DNA of 64,000 bases from contig NZ_JARHUE010000002.1 in assembly GCF_029222905.1 (NCBI RefSeq), positions 248,001-312,000 on the forward strand, in the 5' to 3' direction. The number at the start of each line of letters is the position of its first letter. Within the stretch, counting starts at the first letter, position 1. The notes under the pieces were generated by a model. That model saw only the letters and a list, made by a program, of their open reading frames with translations. It was not told the DNA's origin and did no database searches. The DNA is from Neptuniibacter sp. CAU 1671 (GTDB lineage Bacteria > Pseudomonadota > Gammaproteobacteria > Pseudomonadales > Balneatricaceae). Position numbers and translations under genes: made by a program. Below, in pieces: positions 55,594 through 64,000 of this stretch.

Positions 55594-55959
55594 TTACACA
55601 AGTACCTTGCCAATCTCATCAGCCGCTTTCCTGACATCGAAAAAGATCAGGCCCAGCCGTGCATTGGCGTTAGCGACTACTGTCAGTACGGCATCCTTGC
55701 TGGCATTGGTCATCAGGATGTAGCCCTTGTCCCCCTTGACCAGTACCTGCTCCATAACACCTCGGGCCAGTTCTTTGGCGGTGCGTTCGCCAAGTGAGAG
55801 CATGGCGGCGCTCATGGCACCCACCCGGTCTTCATCCAGGCCATGCGGCATCTGCGCCGCCATCATCAGACCGTCGATGGAGATCACTGCGCAGGCTTCA
55901 ATGTCGGCGCTGGTGCCGTTGAGGTTTCTTAAAATGGAGGTCAGCATCTCGGCTCGCAT
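55594..55959 (-). CDS. Roadblock/LC7 domain protein
   Basis: A 121-residue roadblock/LC7 (MglB-like) protein from the ATG at 55959, which has GAGGAG 9 bp upstream. Features: CAVISIDGLMMAAQMP near 27, MSAAMLSLGERTAKELARG near 50 and KGYILMTNASKDAVLTVVAN near 77. In bacteria such proteins dimerise and often regulate small Ras-like GTPases, but no GTPase gene lies here. First gene of a three-gene set with the PAS and PhnD-like genes. Confidence 0.85.
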   Translation of the reverse strand: MRAEMLTSILRNLNGTSADIEACAVISIDGLMMAAQMPHGLDEDRVGAMSAAMLSLGERTAKELARGVMEQVLVKGDKGYILMTNASKDAVLTVVANANARLGLIFFDVRKAADEIGKVLV

Positions 55960-56026
55960 TACGTGTCTCCTCTTGGTTAACAAGCCAGAGCAGCGTAAGT
56001 GATTCGGAGAAAATAGGAGTTGATCG

Positions 56027-56103
56027 TTATCAATAAATGGATAAAACAGATAAAAAAATTATTTATTTCAATAGCTTATTAATTTTTATCCGTTTTTTAT
56101 CAA
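56027..56103. repeat. AT-rich imperfect inverted repeat between mltF and the roadblock gene
   Basis: GGATAAAACAGATAAAAAAATTA on one side is mirrored by TAATTTTTATCCGTTTTTTATC on the other (written in parts: GGATAAAA, AGATAAAAA and TTTTTATCC, TTTTTTATC). The centre is TTATTTCAATAGC. It is about 85 percent A+T in an otherwise GC-balanced window. It could terminate mltF (leftward), provide the UP-element and promoter of the roadblock set, or bind a nucleoid protein. Confidence 0.45.
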
Positions 56104-56122
56104 CCCATTAAAAGTCGAAGGG

Positions 56123-57601
56123 CTATAGGGCTGGCAGGATATTTTCTTTGACTGTAGCTTGTTCCCAGCTGGGATGGTCGGGGTCAAAATCGGCTGCCTC
56201 GTCTTGCTGCCGGGTTTGCATTAACTGAATTTCCCAGTTGAGCAATTTAAGGTAGCGGCGAATATTACGCACATACTGTACCGGCTCATAGCCGCGGGCA
56301 TAACCGTAGCGTACCTGTTTGTAATATTTCTCCTGGGTCAGCAATGGCAGATACTGTTTTACATCATCCCATTTGTCGGGATTTTTACCGGCTTTGGAGG
56401 TCAGTTTGCGCGCATCTTCCAGATGCCCGAAACCGACATTGTAGCCCGCCAGCGCAAACCAGATCCGATCCTGGCCCTGAATGCGTTCCGGGATTTTATC
56501 CATTACGCGGGTAAGGTAGTGAGCACCGCCAATAATGCTTTGCTGAGGATCGGTGCGGTCCGTTACACCTACTTCGGCGGCGGCGGCATTGGTCAGCATC
56601 ATAATGCCACGTACTCCGGTAGGGGAGACCGCATCCGGATTCCAGTGGGATTCCTGATAGGCAATGGCGGCCAGCAGGTGCCAGTCGATGTCGGTTTCCT
56701 GTTCGCCCATGAGAAAATACTGTTCGAGGCTTGGGAACCGGGTTTGCATATGCTCTCTGAATGCTGCGGTATCATAAAAATTCAGGGGATTCTGGCGCTC
56801 AAAGTATTTGGTTTTCAGTTGCTCAATCAGCTCAAGGGTCTCGGGGCGGGCAAAAAATCGATCCAGCGCCATGGCCAGCGAGTTGTCATGATAGGGGGTA
56901 ATCATCCAGGCCAGTGGTTGTGGGTCTCCGAGTTCCAGCGCGACTTCAACCCCGGGGAAGAATGAATGCTGGGCGTCAAACGCCACGCCATCAACCACCG
57001 TATAATCAATTTCCTGATTGTGAACCATCTCCATCAGCTCGATGGAGGAAAAATCCTGTGTTTCCTGCCAGACCAGCTCCGGCTGAGATTCTTTAAGTTT
57101 GGCAAGCAGAGAGGCATGGCTGCTGTCTGCGATGACAACAAGCTGTTTGTCAGGATTAGCGGCCTCTGCCAGCGTCGTCGGTTTTTTTTCACCCTGGGTG
57201 ATGCGATAGATAAGGACTGCTGAGGTTTCCAGATACGCGGGTGAGAACTGGAACTCCTCCTCCCTGGAAGGGGTTACCGTCAGCATGGCCGCAGCAACGT
57301 GCCCATCACGGTGGCGCATGGTGGAGAATATGCTACTGAAATCGATGGGCACGATCAGTTCGAGTTTTACATCAAGGTAATCTGCAAAGGCTTTACCCAG
57401 CTCATATTCAAAGCCGGCAGGTTCGCCTTTATCCAGGAAATAGGTATTAGGGGAGTTGCGGGTCACCAGTTTCAGTACCCCGGCCTCCTGAATTGCAGCG
57501 AGCTGAGTCTTGCTGTTCCAGCTCAAAAGCACGGGAATGCAAAACATCAGCAGCAGCAATAGGGCATGTACGGCGTCTTTTTTACGTCTAAGGTCAAACA
57601 T
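56123..57601 (-). CDS. mltF: Membrane-bound lytic murein transglycosylase F (MltF)
   Basis: Cleaves peptidoglycan glycan strands with 1,6-anhydro ends. The ATG at 57601 gives 492 residues. The N-terminal hydrophobic segment DAVHALLLLLMFCIPVLLSW is at about 10-29. An ABC-binding-protein-like regulatory domain runs from about 40 to 270 (LKLVTRNSPNTYFLDKGEPA). A C-terminal SLT domain has the catalytic Glu in AIAYQESHWNPDAVSPTGVR near 312, then GIMMLTNAAAAEVGV and ALAGYNVGFGHLEDARKL. It is divergent from purL, as in E. coli. Confidence 0.95.
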   Translation of the reverse strand: MFDLRRKKDAVHALLLLLMFCIPVLLSWNSKTQLAAIQEAGVLKLVTRNSPNTYFLDKGEPAGFEYELGKAFADYLDVKLELIVPIDFSSIFSTMRHRDGHVAAAMLTVTPSREEEFQFSPAYLETSAVLIYRITQGEKKPTTLAEAANPDKQLVVIADSSHASLLAKLKESQPELVWQETQDFSSIELMEMVHNQEIDYTVVDGVAFDAQHSFFPGVEVALELGDPQPLAWMITPYHDNSLAMALDRFFARPETLELIEQLKTKYFERQNPLNFYDTAAFREHMQTRFPSLEQYFLMGEQETDIDWHLLAAIAYQESHWNPDAVSPTGVRGIMMLTNAAAAEVGVTDRTDPQQSIIGGAHYLTRVMDKIPERIQGQDRIWFALAGYNVGFGHLEDARKLTSKAGKNPDKWDDVKQYLPLLTQEKYYKQVRYGYARGYEPVQYVRNIRRYLKLLNWEIQLMQTRQQDEAADFDPDHPSWEQATVKENILPAL

Positions 57602-57707
57602 ATACTGCTTTTCTGGCAACCCTTTGGCGGTTTCGGTAAAATCCGATGCCTGATTTTCTCCTGTAATCCCGGTTATCACCGGACCCGATCAAGAGGCTCA
57701 CATCGAG

Positions 57708-60700
57708 ATGCTGGCACTGCGCGGCGCACCCGCCCTTTCTGCTTTTCGCCACGAAAAGCTACTTTCCGTGATTCAGGCAACTGTACCCGAAGTTACCGGG
57801 CTATATGCTGAATTTATGCATTTCGCTGATCTGTCTGAACAGTTATCGGCTGAACAACAGGAAGTTTTGCAACAGATTCTTCGATATGGACCCAAGGCGG
57901 ATGTTCAGGAACCCTCTGGGGATCTGTTTTTAGTTATCCCGCGCCTGGGTACGATATCGCCCTGGTCATCCAAGGCTACAGACATTGTGCATAACTGTGG
58001 CCTGCAGATGATTCGCCGTGTCGAACGCGGTATTGCTTATTATATTCAGTCATCGGTCGCGCTTGATCAAGCAGCACAGCAGGCTGTTGCCGCAATCCTG
58101 TACGATCGTATGGTCGAAACCGTACTGACTGATCTGTCAGCAGCCGCGGATCTGTTCCGTCAGGATGCACCGCAGCCCCTGACCGCCGTAGATATTCTGG
58201 CGGGTGGGCGGGACGCGCTGGCTGAGGCGAATGTTACGTTGGGGCTCGCGTTAGCGGATGACGAGATTGATTACCTGGTAACCAGCTTTGTTGACCTTGG
58301 GCGCAACCCAACAGATGTTGAGCTGATGATGTTTGCCCAGGCTAACTCTGAACACTGTCGCCACAAGATTTTTAATGCCTCCTGGGACATTGACGGTGAA
58401 GCTCAGCAGAAATCCCTGTTTGCCATGATCCGCAACACCAACGAGGTGGCGGGTGATAATGTATTGTCCGCCTACAAGGACAATGCGGCCGTGATGGTGG
58501 GTGCAACCGCGGGCCGTTTCTTCCCTGACGCGCAGAGCAAAGAGTATGGCTACCATCAGGAACCGATTCATATCCTGATGAAGGTCGAAACCCATAACCA
58601 CCCAACGGCGATTGCACCGCATCCGGGCGCTGCGACCGGTTCTGGTGGTGAGATTCGTGATGAAGGCGCCACTGGTAAAGGTTCAAAACCGAAAGCGGGC
58701 CTGACCGGTTTTACCGTCTCTGATCTGAAAATTCCCGGCTTTGTACAGCCCTGGGAATCGGACTACGGCAAACCTGACCGCATTGTGACGCCGCTGGATA
58801 TTATGATCGAAGGCCCTATTGGTGGGGCGGCGTTTAACAACGAATTTGGCCGTCCGGCACTGACCGGTTACTTCCGTACCTTTGAGCAGAAGGTCAACGG
58901 TGCGGCGGGCGAAGAAGTGCGCGGCTATCATAAGCCGATCATGATTGCCGGTGGTTTGGGGAACATCCGAGAAGAACACGTTGAAAAAGGTGAGATTCCG
59001 GTGGGTGCCAAGTTGATCTGTCTGGGCGGTCCTGCGATGCAGATCGGTCTGGGCGGTGGTGCTGCGTCCTCTATGTCTTCCGGTACATCTTCTGCTGATC
59101 TCGATTTTGCCTCTGTGCAGCGTGATAACCCGGAACTGGAACGCCGTTGTCAGGAAGTGATCGATCAGTGCTGGCAGTTGGGTGATGCTAACCCGATTGC
59201 CTTTATCCATGATGTGGGTGCAGGTGGTTTGTCCAATGCGTTCCCAGAGCTGGTAAAAGACGGTGAGCGTGGTGGTCGGTTTGAACTGCGGAACGTCAAT
59301 AATGATGAACCGGGCATGTCACCGCTGGCGATCTGGTGTAACGAAGCACAGGAGCGTTACGTGCTGGCGGTTGCGCCGGAAGATATGGCGCGTTTTGAAG
59401 CGATCTGTGCCCGTGAGCGTTGCCCTTATGCCGTTGTAGGTGAAGCGACCGAAGAAAAACACCTGCAACTGAGTGATGCGCATTTTGGCAATAACCCGGT
59501 TGATCTGCCGATGAGTGTTCTGTTCGGCAAGCCACCCAAAATGCACCGTTCTGTTCAGCGTCAGGCCTATGAAGTCAGCGCGTTTGATGCCAGTGCACTT
59601 GAGTTGGCCGAAGCGGTTGAGCGGGTACTGAAATTCCCGGCGGTGGCGTCAAAATCCTTCCTGATCACCATTGGTGACCGTTCAATTACCGGACAGGTGG
59701 CACGGGATCAGATGGTGGGTCCGTGGCAGGTGCCGGTGGCTGACTGTGCGGTCACAACGGCCTCTTATGACAGCTATGCCGGTGAAGCGATGGCGATGGG
59801 TGAACGCACGCCGCTGGCGTTGATTGATGCGCCGGCATCAGGGCGGATGGCGATTGGTGAAACCATCACCAATATGGCGTCGGCACCGATTGCTGAGTTG
59901 CGTGACATTAAATTGTCTGCCAACTGGATGTGCGCCGCGGGTCATCCGGGCGAAGATGAAAAACTCTATGACACAGTGCGTGCTGTGGGTATGGAATTGT
60001 GCCCTGAACTGGGCATCACCATTCCGGTGGGCAAGGACTCCATGTCGATGCGCACTGTTTGGCAGGATGGTAACGAAAATAAATCGGTCACTGCACCGAT
60101 GTCACTGATTATTTCCGGTTTTGCGCCTGTCTCCGATGTACGTCAGACCCTGACGCCACAGTTGCGTACGGATCTGGGTGAAACCGATCTGATTCTGCTG
60201 GATCTGGGGCAGGGGCAGAACCGTTTGGGTCTGTCTGTATTGGCCCAGGTGTATAATCAGGTGGGTCAGCAAGTACCGGATGTTGATGAAGCTGATCTGC
60301 TGGCGACTTTCTTTGCAGCGATTCAGGCATTGAATGCGCAGGGGCTGCTGCTGGCTTACCATGACCGCTCTGATGGCGGTTTGCTGGCGACCGTTGCAGA
60401 GATGGCATTTGCCGGTCATGTGGGCGTGGATATCAATCTCGACATGCTGGCCGGTGAAACCAGTGAGCTGGCAGCGGCGCTGTTTGCAGAAGAGCTGGGT
60501 GCAGTTATTCAGGTAAAACGTGAGCATCTCGAACAGGTGCTGACAGAACTGAATGCGGCAGGTCTGGGTGACATTGCTCAGGTAATTGGTTCGCCCAATT
60601 CGGATGACACGCTGAACTTCTATTTTGATGAAGAGGAAGTGTATTCGGAAAAACGCACAACGCTGCAGCGCTGGTGGGCGGAAACTTCCTATCGAATTCA

Positions 60701-61610
60701 GTCCCTGCGTGACAACCCTGAGTGTGCCAAGCAGGAGTTTGATGGCCTGCTGGATGCGGAAAATCCGGGTCTGCATGCTGACCTGAGCTTTGAGATTCAG
60801 GTTGATGTGGCAGCGCCCTACATCAACACCGGTGCGCGTCCTGAAATGGCGATTATTCGTGAGCAGGGCGTAAACGGTCAGATTGAAATGGCTGCGGCAT
60901 TTGACCGTGCCGGTTTTGCTGCCCGTGATGTGCACATGAGCGACATCCTTGAAGGGCGTGTCTCGCTGGATCAGTTCAAAGGCCTGGTGGCCTGTGGTGG
61001 TTTCTCTTACGGTGATGTACTGGGTGCCGGTGAAGGTTGGGCGAAGTCGATTCTGTTCAACAGCCGTGCTCGTGATGAGTTCCAGCAGTTCTTCCAGCGT
61101 GCAGATAGTTTTGCTCTGGGTGTCTGTAACGGCTGTCAGATGTTGTCCAATCTGCATTCTCTGATTCCGGGTGCTGATTTGTGGCCTCACTTTGTGCGCA
61201 ACCACTCTGAGCAGTTTGAGGCGCGTGTTGCCATGGTTGAAGTGATGGACAGTCCGTCAATCTTCCTGCAGGGCATGGCGGGTTCACGCATGCCGATCGC
61301 AGTGGCTCACGGTGAAGGCCGGGCTGAATTCAGTGGTGCAGATCATCTGGCTGCGCTGCAGGGGTCAGGTACAGTAGCGCTGCGGTATGTCGATAACTAT
61401 GGCCTGCCAACTGAGCAGTATCCGGCTAACCCGAATGGTTCGCCGCAGGGTCTGACGGGTGTTACCACGCCGGATGGTCGTGTCACCATTATGATGCCGC
61501 ACCCGGAGCGGGTATTCCGTGCCGTAACGAACAGCTGGGCACCGGATGAGTGGCAGGAGGATGGCGCATGGCTGCGTATGTTCCGTAATGCGCGGGTCTG
61601 GGTTGAATAA
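57708..61610 (+). CDS. purL: Phosphoribosylformylglycinamidine synthase PurL
   Basis: Large single-chain FGAM synthase of 1300 residues (E. coli 1295), using glutamine and ATP in purine synthesis. It starts [20 protein letters not shown], like E. coli. The central AIRS-type domains show [14 protein letters not shown] near 206, [20 protein letters not shown] near 290 and [16 protein letters not shown] near 503. The C-terminal glutaminase has the catalytic Cys in [13 protein letters not shown] near 1140 and [12 protein letters not shown] near 1263. Confidence 0.98.
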   Translation: MLALRGAPALSAFRHEKLLSVIQATVPEVTGLYAEFMHFADLSEQLSAEQQEVLQQILRYGPKADVQEPSGDLFLVIPRLGTISPWSSKATDIVHNCGLQMIRRVERGIAYYIQSSVALDQAAQQAVAAILYDRMVETVLTDLSAAADLFRQDAPQPLTAVDILAGGRDALAEANVTLGLALADDEIDYLVTSFVDLGRNPTDVELMMFAQANSEHCRHKIFNASWDIDGEAQQKSLFAMIRNTNEVAGDNVLSAYKDNAAVMVGATAGRFFPDAQSKEYGYHQEPIHILMKVETHNHPTAIAPHPGAATGSGGEIRDEGATGKGSKPKAGLTGFTVSDLKIPGFVQPWESDYGKPDRIVTPLDIMIEGPIGGAAFNNEFGRPALTGYFRTFEQKVNGAAGEEVRGYHKPIMIAGGLGNIREEHVEKGEIPVGAKLICLGGPAMQIGLGGGAASSMSSGTSSADLDFASVQRDNPELERRCQEVIDQCWQLGDANPIAFIHDVGAGGLSNAFPELVKDGERGGRFELRNVNNDEPGMSPLAIWCNEAQERYVLAVAPEDMARFEAICARERCPYAVVGEATEEKHLQLSDAHFGNNPVDLPMSVLFGKPPKMHRSVQRQAYEVSAFDASALELAEAVERVLKFPAVASKSFLITIGDRSITGQVARDQMVGPWQVPVADCAVTTASYDSYAGEAMAMGERTPLALIDAPASGRMAIGETITNMASAPIAELRDIKLSANWMCAAGHPGEDEKLYDTVRAVGMELCPELGITIPVGKDSMSMRTVWQDGNENKSVTAPMSLIISGFAPVSDVRQTLTPQLRTDLGETDLILLDLGQGQNRLGLSVLAQVYNQVGQQVPDVDEADLLATFFAAIQALNAQGLLLAYHDRSDGGLLATVAEMAFAGHVGVDINLDMLAGETSELAAALFAEELGAVIQVKREHLEQVLTELNAAGLGDIAQVIGSPNSDDTLNFYFDEEEVYSEKRTTLQRWWAETSYRIQSLRDNPECAKQEFDGLLDAENPGLHADLSFEIQVDVAAPYINTGARPEMAIIREQGVNGQIEMAAAFDRAGFAARDVHMSDILEGRVSLDQFKGLVACGGFSYGDVLGAGEGWAKSILFNSRARDEFQQFFQRADSFALGVCNGCQMLSNLHSLIPGADLWPHFVRNHSEQFEARVAMVEVMDSPSIFLQGMAGSRMPIAVAHGEGRAEFSGADHLAALQGSGTVALRYVDNYGLPTEQYPANPNGSPQGLTGVTTPDGRVTIMMPHPERVFRAVTNSWAPDEWQEDGAWLRMFRNARVWVE

Positions 61611-61625
61611 CTGCACTCAATAATG

Positions 61626-61654
61626 AAAAAGGCATCCGGTTGGATGCCTTTTTT
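61626..61654 (+). terminator. Rho-independent terminator of purL
   Basis: AAAAAGGCATCC (61626-61637), GGTT loop, GGATGCC (61642-61648), then six T. Confidence 0.92.
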
Positions 61655-61705
61655 GTTTCTGTTTTATCGTGGCTTCGGTTCTGCAGGGTGATTTTTTCCA
61701 GGCAC

Positions 61706-61733
61706 AAAAAAAGGTGCCGAAGCACCTTTTTTT
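61706..61733 (-). terminator. Strong bidirectional terminator downstream of the OmpA-family gene
   Basis: Perfect 12-bp stem of A7-GGTGC (61706-61717) with its complement (61722-61733) around a CGAA tetraloop. It ends the minus-strand OmpA gene, and also backs up the purL terminator. Confidence 0.92.
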
Positions 61734-61747
61734 AAGTCGCTTGCAGA

Positions 61748-62365
61748 TTACTGCATGATCACTTTTTTACCAGTGATAGCGATTTCTACACGACGGTTAG
61801 CGCGCAGACAGTCGATCAGATCCGCACCGCGGTGACCTGTACAGGATTTCGCTGGTGCAGTTTCGCCCATGAAGCCAGTGGTGATTTTGTTGGCATCAAC
61901 GCCGCCAGCAACCAGTGCGTCCTGAACTTTCAGTACGCGACGCTCAGACAGTGCGTCGTTGTATGCATTGGTACCGATACGGTCAGCGTGACCAACCAGA
62001 CGCACTGCATCCAGTTCTTTCAGAGACGCGATGTAATCAGTGATATCTTTAACACTGTCGACTTTAGAGCTGTCGAAATCAAAATAAACAATGTGTTTTT
62101 CTTCAGCGTCAACCAGAACTGGTTTTGGAGTGTGTGGAGCAGGCGCTGGTTCTGGTGCAGCAACAACCGGTGCTACATAACCATCGCAGCCTTCAACTGC
62201 ATTTTCTGGCTTCCAGAAGCCGTGACGCCAGCAACCACCAGTACCGGTTTTCCAGATGGTTTTACCCTGTACGTCCCAGTAGCCTTCATTTTCTGGATGT
62301 GCTTGAGCACCAGTGGCAAGGCCCATAGCCATTACCAGACCGGTAGCAAGTGCGAGTTTTTTCAT
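61748..62365 (-). CDS. OmpA-family protein with short Cys-containing N-domain (RmpM-like)
   Basis: A 205-residue protein with a signal peptide cleaved near AQA at 22. There is no eight-stranded barrel. Instead a short N-domain (KTIWKTGTGGCWRHGFWKPE, then GCDG) with a Cys pair and a Pro-rich linker (APEPAPAPHTPKP) precede the OmpA peptidoglycan-binding domain. That domain holds VYFDFDSSKVDS near 93, LVGHADRIGTNAYNDALSER near 118 and RANRRVEIAI near 189. Probably periplasmic, tying peptidoglycan to an outer-membrane partner. Confidence 0.92.
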   Translation of the reverse strand: MKKLALATGLVMAMGLATGAQAHPENEGYWDVQGKTIWKTGTGGCWRHGFWKPENAVEGCDGYVAPVVAAPEPAPAPHTPKPVLVDAEEKHIVYFDFDSSKVDSVKDITDYIASLKELDAVRLVGHADRIGTNAYNDALSERRVLKVQDALVAGGVDANKITTGFMGETAPAKSCTGHRGADLIDCLRANRRVEIAITGKKVIMQ

Positions 62366-62401
62366 GATTGCTGTCCTTACGTATGTGATTCTTTAATTAG
62401 A

Positions 62402-62429
62402 ATGATAATAAACTGTGTGGTTATTACAA
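62402..62429 (-). promoter_or_regulatory. Promoter of the OmpA-family gene
   Basis: On the minus strand, TTGTAA (62424-62429), 16-bp spacer, TATCAT (62402-62407), about 37 bp before the ATG. AAGGAC is the ribosome-binding site. The strong terminator and good promoter suggest high expression. Confidence 0.6.
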
Positions 62430-62570
62430 CATTTCACCAGATTGCTTCAATAATGAAACAGTCGTAGAGGGGCTTTTGTGCAAACCACGTTTTTCCAGTT
62501 TTCAGAGCTTTTAGTCTTCCCTGATGCTGTATCCCTATTCTAAACGTCAACCATTATAGTTTCCGTAAAT

Positions 62571-62870
62571 CTAAGGTAGAACCTTTTTATACGGTTTAAC
62601 CGTGACATTTTTGTAAACACCCTGTTGCTTGTAGGGATCCTGATCGGCCCAGGCTTTTGCTTCTTCCAGGCTGTTAAATTCTGCAATGACCAGGCTGCCG
62701 GTAAAACCTGCCGGGCCCGGATCTTCAGAATCAATAGCCGGATGAGGGCCTGCTACCAACAGTCGTCCAGCTTCTTTGAGTGCTTCCAGCCTGGCCAGAT
62801 GTGCGGGACGGGCGGCCAGACGTTGTTCAAGGCTGTTTTCAATATCCTCAGCAATAATGGCGTAATACAT
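62571..62870 (-). CDS. yciI: YciI-like protein
   Basis: A 99-residue dimeric ferredoxin-like-fold protein, [20 protein letters not shown] onward. The His in [12 protein letters not shown] and the Asp in [14 protein letters not shown] form the putative active-site pair of the family. The function of YciI in gammaproteobacteria is unknown. It lies 9 bp after yciB, its usual partner. Confidence 0.93.
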   Translation of the reverse strand: MYYAIIAEDIENSLEQRLAARPAHLARLEALKEAGRLLVAGPHPAIDSEDPGPAGFTGSLVIAEFNSLEEAKAWADQDPYKQQGVYKNVTVKPYKKVLP

Positions 62871-62879
62871 GGCTGGGAT

Positions 62880-63425
62880 TTACTCCTTATGTTCTGAGTT
62901 CTGAATATGGCGAGACAAATAAAAACCCTGGGCCAGAATAAATAGAACGGTCAGGCCCAGCATGCCAAACAGTTTAAAGTCGACCCATATCTCCTCACTG
63001 AAACTGTAAGCCACGAATAAATTGACAATACCCATCAGGACAAAAAATATAATCCAGGCAATGTTCAGATGGCGCCAGGCCTGTGCAGGTAGACTGATGC
63101 TGTTACCCATCAGGCGCTCTACAATCGTTTTCTGACCAATAAAGTGGCTACCCAGAAAGGCGATTGCAAACAACCAGTTCACAACGGTGGGTTTCCACTG
63201 AATAAAGGTTTTGTCCTGCAGTAACACCGTGGCGCCGCCCAGCAACACGACCAGGCCCAGTGTGACCAGCTGCATGGTTTCTATGCGGTGAGTTTTCAGC
63301 CAGCTATACAGCATTTGTACCAGCGTCGCTGGTATCAGAACTGCGGTGGCAATGATAATATCCCCTGTCATCTTGTAGATGATGAAGAAAATCACCACGG
63401 GCAAAAAATCTAACAATAACTTCAT
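62880..63425 (-). CDS. yciB: Inner-membrane spanning protein YciB (septation protein A family)
   Basis: A 181-residue membrane protein with about five segments, starting MKLLLDFLPVVIFFIIYKMT. Family motifs include LFAIAFLGSHFIGQKTIVER near 85 and AWRHLNIAWIIFFVLMGIVN near 105. YciB proteins influence envelope synthesis and cell division. Co-transcribed with yciI and divergent from the PHP gene, the arrangement of the yciV-yciB region in relatives. Confidence 0.95.
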   Translation of the reverse strand: MKLLLDFLPVVIFFIIYKMTGDIIIATAVLIPATLVQMLYSWLKTHRIETMQLVTLGLVVLLGGATVLLQDKTFIQWKPTVVNWLFAIAFLGSHFIGQKTIVERLMGNSISLPAQAWRHLNIAWIIFFVLMGIVNLFVAYSFSEEIWVDFKLFGMLGLTVLFILAQGFYLSRHIQNSEHKE

Positions 63426-63582
63426 GACAACCCTTTTTAAAATTTCGCTGGCTCAAGCTGATATTTGAACAGTGTCTAATTAAGTTGCCGCCTAGTATAA
63501 AGTTGGGATGCCCGGATATACAGTAGAGATGCATCAACTTGGCACAGCTTTCCTTAACCTAAACAGAACCGTGATCCCTAAT

Positions 63583-64000
63583 ATGCTGCCGCGATACGAT
63601 TTACATTGCCACTCGACTGCATCTGATGGCGCATTGACCCCATCGCAGCTGCTTGGTGTTGCGCTGGAACGCCAGATCGAAGTGCTGGCATTGACAGACC
63701 ATGACACCGTGTCGGGTGTGCTTTCGCTCCGCAGTGAACCGCTGCCTGATGGGTTGCAACTGATCCCGGGTGTGGAGTTGACCTGTCTCTGGGAGGGTCG
63801 AGTGATTCATCTGCTGGGTTTGGGTATAGATCCTGAAACATCCTCGTTAAGCGATTATCTGGAGAAAGTCAGAACCCTGAGGATTGAGCGGGGGAAATCG
63901 ATTACCCGGCGTTTACAAAAACATAATCTGCCGGATATCTATGCCAGTGCCTGCGAAATTGCCGGCAGTGAGATACTGGGTCGTCCGCATATTGCACGGG
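63583..64000 (+). CDS. rnm: PHP-domain 5'-3' exonuclease RNase AM (YciV/TrpH), partial
   Basis: The frame runs to the right window edge, giving the first 139 residues. It starts MLPRYDLHCHSTASDGALTP, the PHP motif I with metal-binding HCH. Motif II is LALTDHDTVSGV near 37, and LIPGVELTC near 64 is also typical. In E. coli the homologue is a 5'-3' RNA/DNA exonuclease that trims rRNA 5' ends and acts on 3',5'-pAp. Other in-frame starts exist (GTG at 63571, ATG at 63529); 63583 fits relatives about as well as 63571. Confidence 0.92.
   Translation, partial: MLPRYDLHCHSTASDGALTPSQLLGVALERQIEVLALTDHDTVSGVLSLRSEPLPDGLQLIPGVELTCLWEGRVIHLLGLGIDPETSSLSDYLEKVRTLRIERGKSITRRLQKHNLPDIYASACEIAGSEILGRPHIAR

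Noticed and set aside
60102-61205. Long minus-strand frame (about 367 codons) opposite purL
   Set aside because: Same reason: antisense shadow inside purL with no ribosome-binding site or domain.
1-64000. tRNA, rRNA, IS element or prophage
   Set aside because: No cloverleaf with conserved TTC-loop, no transposase or integrase, no terminal inverted repeats found on reading.

Overview
The window is a gene-dense (roughly 90 percent coding), moderately GC-rich stretch of a gammaproteobacterial chromosome. It contains no phage, IS element, CRISPR array, rRNA or tRNA gene that I can see. Gene order recalls Pseudomonas and the Oceanospirillales: lptD divergent from amgK-murU, rpe-gph-trpE with a separate trpGDC, and rpsU-dnaG-rpoD interrupted by a GatB/YqeY gene. 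A marine Oceanospirillaceae-type bacterium is my inference; no 16S gene is present to prove it.

Layout. 1-3.8 kb: macromolecular-synthesis operon rpsU-yqeY-dnaG-rpoD (minus strand; rpoD is cut by the window edge). 3.9-8.6 kb: tsaD, plsY, folate genes folB-folK, a pteridine-reductase-type SDR, cca and glpE. 8.6-15.7 kb: the envelope and housekeeping operon lptD-surA-pdxA-rsmA-apaG-apaH (minus), continuing into glpE-cca-SDR. 15.9-19.4 kb: amgK-murU (cell-wall sugar recycling), djlA and a DUF3530 protein. 19.6-28.2 kb: rpe-gph, a NhaR-like regulator, a candidate small RNA, a putative trp leader peptide, trpE, a chromate transporter, trpGDC and an OsmC-like gene. 28.2-32.3 kb: DUF2799 lipoprotein, rpsF-rpsR-DUF2232-rplI and dnaB. 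32.3-34.1 kb: bioA plus a thioesterase.

34.3-37.2 kb is the most interesting accessory locus: a complete HvfABCD (bufferin-type) RiPP operon. It encodes a secreted precursor with eight Cys-Gly-Glu motifs in tandem 9-residue repeats, a DUF692/MNIO enzyme, its DUF2063 partner and a DoxX membrane protein. An intrinsic terminator sits between the precursor gene and the enzyme genes.

37.1-40.9 kb: small proteins, trmO, a Na/Pi-cotransporter-like protein and comF. 41.0-45.5 kb: biotin operon bioB-F-H-C-D. 45.5-50.4 kb: a SprA-like HExxH-motif protein with a small companion, an esterase, an FKBP isomerase, an M23 peptidase and xseA. 50.5-54.3 kb: guaB, guaA, tadA. 54.3-56.0 kb: an unusual three-gene set (leaderless PhnD-like binding protein, Aer-type PAS protein, roadblock/LC7 protein) that looks like a cytoplasmic sensory module. 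56.1-64 kb: mltF, purL, an OmpA-family protein, yciI, yciB and the start of the PHP-domain gene rnm.

All functional calls come from reading protein sequence and gene context; no database search was run.
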